From Streptomyces sp. NBC_01754 (GTDB taxonomy: Bacteria > Actinomycetota > Actinomycetes > Streptomycetales > Streptomycetaceae), in assembly GCF_035918015.1 (NCBI RefSeq), contig NZ_CP109132.1, positions 6,758,001-6,822,000 on the forward strand: DNA of 64,000 nt, read 5' to 3'. The stretch's first letter is position 1. Each line of letters begins with the position of its first letter. Below are positions 58,196-64,000 of this stretch, piece by piece. Both the position numbers and the translations under genes were made by a program. The notes under the pieces were generated by a model. The model saw only the letters and a program-made list of their open reading frames with translations, ran no database searches and was not told the DNA's origin.

Positions 58196-59080
58196 ATGGC
58201 ACACTCCCACTCCCACTCCCACGCACACCCCCCTCGGCCGGACGGCACCGGCGGCGGACAGCAGGACGGTCTCACCGAGATGCTCGACCTCGACGCCGCG
58301 GTGTTCGGCCCGTACCTGGCCACGGTGACGGACCGGATCGCCCGCCTGGCAGGCGACGGTGTCACCCGGATCGTCGACCTGGGCGCCGGCACCGGCACCG
58401 GCACGTTCGCCCTGCTGGAGCGGTTCCCCGCCGCGCGCGTGACCGCCGTCGACAGTTCCCCGGAGATGCTGGCCCGGCTCACCGCCGCCGCCCGTGACCG
58501 AGGTACGGCCGAGCGGGTACGCACCCTGCGCGCGGACGCCGACGAGGCGTTGGCCGGTCTCACGGACACCGACCTCGTCTGGGCGTCGGCCTCCCTGCAC
58601 CATCTGGACGACCCCGGCGGGACCCTCGCCGCGATCCGCTCGGCACTGCGCCCCGGCGGGCTGCTGGCCGTGGCAGAGATGGACGGGGTCCCGCGGTTCC
58701 TGCCCGGCGACGCCGTTGCGGACCGGCCCGGTCTGGAGGACCGCCTCCGCGCCGCCCTGGACGAACTGCACGCCGAGGCGGTGCCTCACCTGGGTGCCGA
58801 CTGGGGCGTCCGGCTGACGGCGGCCGGCTTCACGGTCGAACGGGCGGACACCACGCGTCTGGAACTGCGCGCCCCGCTGCCCGAGGGCACCGGCCGGTAC
58901 GCCTTCCTCACGCTCACCCGGGTGCGCGACGCCCTCGACGGGCGTGCGGACCCGGCCGACCTGGCCGCGCTCGGCCTCCTCCTGGACGGCGGCCCGCACG
59001 ACGTACGCCACCGCGAGGACCTGGCCGTGCGGTCCGGGCGGGAACTGTGGGTGGCCCGCCGCCCGGTGGACGGACCCTGA
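58196..59080 (+). CDS. SAM-dependent methyltransferase with His-rich N-terminus
   Basis: 294 residues. Class I methyltransferase: motif I IVDLGAGTGTGTFALLERFP (about 61-80), acidic loop VTAVDSSPEMLARL, then WASASLHHLDDPGGTL. The substrate is not evident. The N-terminus MAHSHSHSHAHPP carries five histidines at alternating positions, a likely metal-binding tag unusual for this family. Leaderless by spacing. The divergent XRE-cupin regulator is its likely controller. Confidence 0.9.
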   Translation: MAHSHSHSHAHPPRPDGTGGGQQDGLTEMLDLDAAVFGPYLATVTDRIARLAGDGVTRIVDLGAGTGTGTFALLERFPAARVTAVDSSPEMLARLTAAARDRGTAERVRTLRADADEALAGLTDTDLVWASASLHHLDDPGGTLAAIRSALRPGGLLAVAEMDGVPRFLPGDAVADRPGLEDRLRAALDELHAEAVPHLGADWGVRLTAAGFTVERADTTRLELRAPLPEGTGRYAFLTLTRVRDALDGRADPADLAALGLLLDGGPHDVRHREDLAVRSGRELWVARRPVDGP

Positions 59081-59231
59081 CACGACCGCCGGGGGCGGCC
59101 GCCCGGCGCGAACTGCGGTCGGCGGCGCCCGGTGCGAGACTCGGAGGCAAGGGACAGACCACGTCTACCAGCAGAGCGGGACGAGCGAGGAGCACACCGC
59201 TTCCCGGCCGGGCTCGCTGAAGGAGCACACC

Positions 59232-60029
59232 ATGCTCGACCCAGCCTTCGAGACCGGTTCCCCCAACTGGACGGACCTGGGCACCCCCGACGTCGACGCG
59301 GCCACGGACTTCTACCGCGGCCTCTTCGGCTGGGAACTGGTGCGTGGCGGACAGGAGACCGGCGGGTACGGCATGTACCAGCTCAGGGGCAGGACCGTCG
59401 CCGGTGTCATGACCGTGCCCGAGGACCAGGGCCGGCCCGCCTGGTCGGTCTACTTCCAGACCCCCGACGCGGACGCCACCGCCAGGACGGTCGGGAAGGC
59501 CGGCGGCACCGCGGCCTTCCCGCCGATGGACGTCCTGGACTACGGGCGCATGGGCGGCTTCACGGACAACTCCGGAGCGTACTTCGGCGTCTGGCAGCCG
59601 GGGACGAACACCGGACTCGGTATGATCATGGAGCCGGGCGCGCTGATCTGGTCCGAGCTGTACACCCCCGACGTGCCCGCGGCCGCCGCCTTCTACCAGA
59701 CGGTCTTCGGCTGGCAGACCGAGTCCATGGACTTCTCCGGTGGCACCTACACCATGGTCCGTCCGGCGGGCGGCGAGCGTGCCGACTCCAGCTTCGGCGG
59801 ACTGGTGCCCCTCGACTCCGTACCGAGCGAGGCCGCCGCGGGCCCGCGCTGGCTGCCGTACTTCGCCGTCGAGGACTGCGACGCGGCGGCGGCGGAAGCC
59901 GAACGGCTGGGCGGCACGGTGACGCTGGCGGCCACGGACGTCCCGGACGTCGGCAGGGTCGCCACCTTCGCCGACCCCGCCGGCGCCGCGTTCGCGGTCA
60001 TCAAGCCCATGCCGATGGAGCAGGGCTGA
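59232..60029 (+). CDS. Two-domain VOC (glyoxalase-fold) protein
   Basis: 265 residues, two VOC domains (about 5-125 and 135-260), each starting with the pattern NWTDLGTPDVDAATDFYRGL and IWSELYTPDVPAAAAFYQTV. Paralogue of the protein at 10145-10906, with the same architecture. GAAGGAGC precedes the ATG at 59232. Function may be glyoxalase-like detoxification or antibiotic binding; not decidable here. Confidence 0.9.
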   Translation: MLDPAFETGSPNWTDLGTPDVDAATDFYRGLFGWELVRGGQETGGYGMYQLRGRTVAGVMTVPEDQGRPAWSVYFQTPDADATARTVGKAGGTAAFPPMDVLDYGRMGGFTDNSGAYFGVWQPGTNTGLGMIMEPGALIWSELYTPDVPAAAAFYQTVFGWQTESMDFSGGTYTMVRPAGGERADSSFGGLVPLDSVPSEAAAGPRWLPYFAVEDCDAAAAEAERLGGTVTLAATDVPDVGRVATFADPAGAAFAVIKPMPMEQG

Positions 60030-60094
60030 GGGCGCGGACCGGCCGTCGAGGGTTCGTTGATCGCCTGTTTATCGCGAGCGGGCACCGTGGGCGC

Positions 60095-60349
60095 ATGCCG
60101 ATCAACACCGTGACCGAAGACCCGCTCGCCTGGCAGGAGACCGCGCTCTGCGCCCAGGCCGGGCCCGAGTTCTTCTTCCCGGCGCCGGGAAGCTCGACCC
60201 GTGAGGCGAAGCAGCTGTGCGGCGCCTGTGAGGGAAGGGTGGCCTGCCTGGAGTACGCCCTCACCCACGACGAGCGCTTCGGCGTGTGGGGAGGGCTCTC
60301 CGAGAAGGAGCGGGAGCGGCTGCGCCGGAGCGGCGGCGTCCGAGGCTGA
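60095..60349 (+). CDS. WhiB-like iron-sulfur transcription factor
   Basis: 84 residues, a full-length Wbl protein. Four cysteine ligands for the [4Fe-4S] cluster: one in ETALCAQAGPEFFFP and three in CGACEGRVAC, with the turn motif FGVWGGLSEKERERL after them. The very short basic tail is atypical of the best known Wbl groups, so I do not assign a specific Wbl class. Wbl proteins act with the principal sigma factor. The ATG at 60095 lacks a strong ribosome site. Confidence 0.92.
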   Translation: MPINTVTEDPLAWQETALCAQAGPEFFFPAPGSSTREAKQLCGACEGRVACLEYALTHDERFGVWGGLSEKERERLRRSGGVRG

Positions 60350-60417
60350 CCCGCGCGGCCCCGCCCTCCCCGGCCGACGGCGGGCGCCAGGGGACACCGA
60401 CGGCCGGCCGGGCACCG

Positions 60418-61323
60418 TCACGGGATGCGGAAGCGCTCCCCGTACACCCGCCACACCAGCGGGGTGCGCAGCTCCAGATTTCCGTCGCGGAGGAACACCC
60501 GCTGGGCGGTGTCGATGCGGCTGGTGTCGCGCAGCACGGTGCGGGCCCTGATGGCGGACCGGCCCTTGTCGAGGAACACGTGGAGGTACGCCGTCTCGTC
60601 GCCGCCCTCCGCGGCCGTGTCCGCCTGCGCCATCGCCGCGTCGCGGATGCCGTAGAAGCCGTCCGCCTCCAGCCCGGGGCCGTGCAGGACCATGGCGTCG
60701 TAGTAGATGTACTGGCCGAGCGCGCCCAGCCCGTCCATCTTCGCCTGCCGCACCGCTGGCTCGAAGTACAGCCGGTCCCGTGTCCTGTCCTGGGCCGCGC
60801 GGAACGCCTTCTCCTCGGCGGCGTCGCGCCAGGCCCCGGTGAACCCGGGGTCCAGTCCGTCGTGCGAGTCGCTGCCGTCCACCTCGCGGAGCGCCGGGAG
60901 ATACCGGGCGAGGGGATTGTCCGGATGCTCCTCGGTGTAGGACTCGACCAGTTGCAGCATGTCGTTCGTGCCGGAACAGAAGCCGATGATCCCGGCGGTG
61001 TAGCCGTTGCCGTCGCCCAGGTCCTCGATCGCCCCGTACCGGCTGCGCCAGTCCAGGGTGGAGGCGTCCGCGCTCGACACCAGCCGGGAGGCGATCTCCT
61101 TCATCTCGGGTGCGGCGAGCCCGGGCGGCATGGCGTCGGTCTCCGCGGAGTGCTCCTCGTCCTCCTCGGGGGCCTCCGGCGTCTCCTCGGCCGGCTGCGT
61201 CGGGCCGGCGGCCTGGGGGATGAGCTCGGGCGGCTCGGAATCCCCACTGCTGAGCAGGATCGAACCGGCGATGACTATCGGCGCGCCGAAGAGAACAAGA
61301 CGGGTCACTGGCTTCACCGGCAC
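60418..61323 (-). CDS. csn: GH46 chitosanase
   Basis: 301 residues: N-terminal hydrophobic signal/anchor (about 7-26), acidic Pro/Glu linker (about 28-62), then the GH46 catalytic domain (about 65-300). The catalytic pair is visible: the Glu in RYGAIEDLGDGNGYTAG and the Asp in FCSGTNDMLQLV, followed by YLPALREVDGSDSHDGLDPG. It cleaves chitosan (deacetylated chitin) by an inverting mechanism. Family members are usually freely secreted with a short N-terminus; the acidic linker here may indicate anchoring or a longer stalk. Isolated gene. Confidence 0.93.
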   Translation of the reverse strand: MPVKPVTRLVLFGAPIVIAGSILLSSGDSEPPELIPQAAGPTQPAEETPEAPEEDEEHSAETDAMPPGLAAPEMKEIASRLVSSADASTLDWRSRYGAIEDLGDGNGYTAGIIGFCSGTNDMLQLVESYTEEHPDNPLARYLPALREVDGSDSHDGLDPGFTGAWRDAAEEKAFRAAQDRTRDRLYFEPAVRQAKMDGLGALGQYIYYDAMVLHGPGLEADGFYGIRDAAMAQADTAAEGGDETAYLHVFLDKGRSAIRARTVLRDTSRIDTAQRVFLRDGNLELRTPLVWRVYGERFRIP

Positions 61324-61424
61324 ACCCTACGTTCCGCCCACTCGTCCGGTCAGCCCGTCGGCTGCCCGCAGGGGGTACGGAGGCGACGGCCTCGCGCCGC
61401 GCGTGCCGTCACCTCCGCGCGGGG

Positions 61425-62399
61425 TCAGGCCCCGGCGCGCGCCGCCATGCGGGCCTTGCGGGCGGCCAGCTTCTCGTCGAACTTCGACGCCTCGCTGTCG
61501 AGCCCGCCCAGGTACAGCCCGAGCTCGTCCTGCGCCTTGAGGCCCTCCGGGCCGAGGCCGTCGATGTCGAGCACCTTGAGGTAGCGCAGCACGGGCTGGA
61601 TCACGTCGTCGTGGTGGATCCGCATGTTGTAGATCTCGCCGATCGCCATCTGCGCGGCGGCCCGCTCGAAGCCGGGCATCCCGTGGCCGGGCATCCGGAA
61701 GTTGACGACGACGTCACGGACGGCCTGCATGGTCAGGTCCGGGGCGAGCTCGAAGGCCGCGCCGAGCAGGTTCCGGTAGAAGACCATGTGCAGGTTCTCG
61801 TCGGTCGCGATCCGGGCCAGCATCCGGTCGCACACCGGGTCGCCGGAGTGGTGGCCGGTGTTGCGGTGCGAGACGCGGGTGGCCAGTTCCTGGAAGGCGA
61901 CGTACGCCACGGAGTGCAGCATCGAGTGGCGGTTGTCGGACTCGAACCCCTCCGCCATGTGCGCCATGCGGAACTGCTCGAGTTTGTCCGGGTCCACCGC
62001 GCGCGAGGTGAGCAGGTAGTCGCGCATCACGATGCCGTGCCGGCCCTCCTCGGCCGTCCAGCGGTGCACCCAGGTGCCCCACGCGCCGTCGCGGCCGAAG
62101 AGCGAGGCGATCTCGTGGTGGTAGCTGGGCAGGTTGTCCTCGGTCAGCAGGTTCACCACGAGGGCGATCTTGCCGAGGTCGGTGACCTTGGACTGGTCGC
62201 TCCGCCACGCCTCTCCGTCCTCGAAGAGACCGGGGAAGTTGCGGCCGTCGGAGAACGGCACGTACTCGTGGGGCATCCAGTCCTTGGCGACCTTGAGATG
62301 GCGGTTGAGCTCCTTCTCCACCACCTCTTCCAGTGCGTAGAGCAGTTGGGCGTCGGTCCACGCCTTCGAACTGCCGAGGTGGGGAGAGGCTAGCGTCAC
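61425..62399 (-). CDS. Acyl-ACP desaturase (stearoyl-ACP delta-9 type)
   Basis: 324 residues. Soluble diiron fatty-acyl desaturase with all helical iron motifs: LTEDNLPSYHHE, WTAEEGRHGIVMRDYL and ATDENLHMVFYRN, giving the ExxH pairs. It introduces a double bond into acyl-ACP using O2 and ferredoxin. GTG start at 62399 with AGGAGTACCCC upstream. The promoter region carries three copies of a CGTAGGT half-site (62427-62461), pointing to control by a TetR-like lipid-sensing repressor. Confidence 0.95.
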   Translation of the reverse strand: MTLASPHLGSSKAWTDAQLLYALEEVVEKELNRHLKVAKDWMPHEYVPFSDGRNFPGLFEDGEAWRSDQSKVTDLGKIALVVNLLTEDNLPSYHHEIASLFGRDGAWGTWVHRWTAEEGRHGIVMRDYLLTSRAVDPDKLEQFRMAHMAEGFESDNRHSMLHSVAYVAFQELATRVSHRNTGHHSGDPVCDRMLARIATDENLHMVFYRNLLGAAFELAPDLTMQAVRDVVVNFRMPGHGMPGFERAAAQMAIGEIYNMRIHHDDVIQPVLRYLKVLDIDGLGPEGLKAQDELGLYLGGLDSEASKFDEKLAARKARMAARAGA

Positions 62400-62426
62400 G
62401 GGGTACTCCTGGGGACGGGAGAAAAT

Positions 62427-62461
62427 ACCTACGGCGACGTAGGTTACGTGACCGTAGGTTA
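62427..62461. promoter_or_regulatory. Operator candidate for the acyl-ACP desaturase
   Basis: ACCTACG (62427-62433), 4 bases, CGTAGGT (62438-62444): perfect palindrome; then a third half-site CGTAGGTTA (62453-62461). Between them GGTTACGTGACC (62442-62453) is also nearly symmetric. The array lies 28-62 bp upstream of the GTG at 62399. Confidence 0.6.
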
Positions 62462-62555
62462 AGGCGGCGGTAAGCTCATATCCAAGCCCGGACCTCGTGG
62501 TGTCCGATTACGTACCGTTATCCGCGCAGGTGGGGTGCGGTGCGGGTGAGTCGGG

Positions 62556-64000
62556 TCAGCCTCCCCCGGCCGGTGTGCCGGAGTCCCGCGGCCAGGGGCG
62601 TACGGGCGAGTCGGCAGGTTCGGCGGCCCGTGCGGAGGCCCCGGGGACCTCACCGGGACCGACGGCGCGGAGCCCGTCCCCGTCCAGCAGCACCAGCCGT
62701 GTCATGCCCAGCGACTCGAGGAACGGCAGATCGTGGCTCGCCACGATCAGCGCCCCCTCGTAGGCTTCCAGGGCCTCGGTGAGCCGTCGTACGCTCGACA
62801 GGTCGAGGCTGTTCGTCGGCTCGTCCAGCATCAGCAGCCGCGGCGCCGGTTCGGTGAGCAGCAGCGCCGCCAGCGTCGCCCGGAAGCGCTCGCCGCCGGA
62901 GAGGGCCCCGGCGGGCAGGTCCGCCCGGGCGCCCTTGAACAGGAAGTGCGCCAGCCGGGCGCGGATCCGGTTGTCCGTGGCCCCCGGCGCGAAGCGGGCC
63001 ACGTTGTCCACCAGGGACGTCCCGTCGTCCAGCAGGTCCAGCCGCTGGGGCAGGAAGCCCACCGGCACCTCGGCCGCCACCTCGCCGGAGAGGGGCGCGA
63101 GCTCCCCCGCGATCGTCCGCAGCAGGGTCGTCTTGCCCGCGCCGTTGCGGCCCACCAGCGCGATCCGCTCCGGTCCCCGAAGGTCCCAGCTGAGGCCCCG
63201 CGCCGGCCCGTGGGCGAGGCGCAGATCCCGCAGGGCCAGCACGCCCCTGCCCGGATGCACCCGGGTGTGGGGCAGTTCGACCCGGATCTCGTCGTCGTCC
63301 CGTACCGCCTCCACGGCGTCGTCGCGCCGCTCCTTCGCCTCCGCGAGCCGCTCGGAGTGCAGGATGCGGTGCTTCCCGGCCGACTCCTGGGCCGTCCGCC
63401 TGCGCTGGTTCATCACGGCCTTCGGCTCACGCTTGGTGTCCCACATCTTCTGGCCGTACCGTTTGCGACGGGACAGCTTGACATGTGCCTCGGCCAGTTC
63501 ACGCTTCTGGCGCCGGACGTCGGCCTCCGCCACCCGCGCCGTCCGGCCGGCCGCCTCCTGCTCCGCGGCCAGCGCCTTCTCGTACGCCGAGAGGTTGCCG
63601 CCGTACCAGGTGACCGACCCGTCCCGGAGCTCCGCGATCCGGTCGACCCGCTCCAGCAGTTCCCGGTCGTGGCTGACCACGACCAGCGCCCCGGTCCAGG
63701 CGGCGACCGCGTCGTACAGCCGCTCGCGGGCGTACACGTCCAGGTTGTTGGTGGGTTCGTCCAGCAGCAGGACCGAGGGGCGGGCCAGCAGCAGGGCCGC
63801 CAGCCGCAGCAGGACGCATTCGCCCCCCGACAGATCGCCGGTCCTGCGGTCGAGTCCCACGGAGGCCAGGCCCAGTTGGCCGAGGGCGGCGCGGGCGCGC
63901 TCCTCGACGTCCCAGTCGTCCCCCACGGTGTCGAAGTGCTCCTCGCGGACGTCACCCGACTCGATGGCGTGCAGGGCCCGGCGTCCGGCGGCGATGCCCA
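62556..64000 (-). CDS. ABC-F ATPase (N-terminus cut by window edge)
   Basis: 481 codons are visible; the N-terminal Walker A is outside. ABC domain 1 retains its signature LSGGECVLLRLA and Walker B LLLDEPTNNLD. A basic linker (RKRYGQKMWDTKREPKAVMN) is followed by ABC domain 2 with Walker A GRNGAGKTT, signature LSGGERFRATLA and Walker B LMLDEPTNSLD. Twin ABC without membrane domain and with a P-site linker marks ABC-F proteins, which act on the ribosome; many Streptomyces members protect against macrolides or related drugs. Target unknown. Confidence 0.93.
   Translation of the reverse strand, partial: GIAAGRRALHAIESGDVREEHFDTVGDDWDVEERARAALGQLGLASVGLDRRTGDLSGGECVLLRLAALLLARPSVLLLDEPTNNLDVYARERLYDAVAAWTGALVVVSHDRELLERVDRIAELRDGSVTWYGGNLSAYEKALAAEQEAAGRTARVAEADVRRQKRELAEAHVKLSRRKRYGQKMWDTKREPKAVMNQRRRTAQESAGKHRILHSERLAEAKERRDDAVEAVRDDDEIRVELPHTRVHPGRGVLALRDLRLAHGPARGLSWDLRGPERIALVGRNGAGKTTLLRTIAGELAPLSGEVAAEVPVGFLPQRLDLLDDGTSLVDNVARFAPGATDNRIRARLAHFLFKGARADLPAGALSGGERFRATLAALLLTEPAPRLLMLDEPTNSLDLSSVRRLTEALEAYEGALIVASHDLPFLESLGMTRLVLLDGDGLRAVGPGEVPGASARAAEPADSPVRPWPRDSGTPAGGG

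Noticed and set aside
58196..58234. His-rich N-terminus read as a cation-efflux (CDF) transporter
   Set aside because: No membrane helices follow; the rest is a class I methyltransferase with clear SAM motifs.

Overview
The window is chromosomal DNA of a Streptomyces-type actinomycete. It has very high G+C, GTG starts, translationally coupled operons with 1-4 bp stop/start overlaps, a conservon (CvnABCD plus P450), a WhiB-like protein, an XRE/DUF397 pair, a two-domain laccase and a complete mce operon. I saw no tRNA, rRNA, CRISPR array, insertion sequence, att site or origin, and nothing looks like an obvious recent insertion. All functions are read from sequence alone.

Left part (1-14,136): an ABC exporter cut by the left edge, whose promoter has the 19-bp spacer and dyad of a SoxR-type site. 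Next come a universal stress protein, a leaderless operon for a secreted von Willebrand A protein and its partner, the divergent xylose genes xylB/xylA with a ROK repressor, a scramblase-like protein, a two-domain glyoxalase-fold protein, an aromatic-acid-exporter-like FUSC protein coupled to a MarR regulator, and an IclR regulator.

Middle-left (14,568-29,736): the conservon with a CYP157-like P450 that lacks the ExxR motif, a GH4 glycosidase, an anti-sigma-type ATPase facing an XRE/DUF397 pair, a YchJ protein, a 14-helix MFS exporter with an extra C-terminal domain, a leaderless 57-residue protein, an acyl-CoA dehydrogenase/SCP2 pair behind a double palindrome, and a PucR regulator.

Centre (29,737-48,328): three secreted proteins of unknown function, then a 13-gene mce operon. 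It encodes its own MceG-type ATPase, two YrbE permeases, six MCE proteins (MceA-F), four Mce-associated proteins forming a duplicated A-B-A-B module, and a lytic transglycosylase with a proline-rich tail. An identical 18-bp element lies upstream of the first secreted gene and upstream of the mce operon, suggesting joint control of a lipid or sterol uptake locus.

Right part (48,329-64,000): divergent NHEJ-type DNA ligase and LigD-type polymerase genes (no Ku here); a secreted redox group of cupredoxin/DUF1080 protein, ThuA/glucose-sorbosone-dehydrogenase protein and divergent small laccase; an XRE-cupin regulator divergent from a His-rich methyltransferase; a second glyoxalase-fold protein; a WhiB-like protein; a GH46 chitosanase; an acyl-ACP desaturase behind a triple half-site operator; and an ABC-F protein cut by the right edge.
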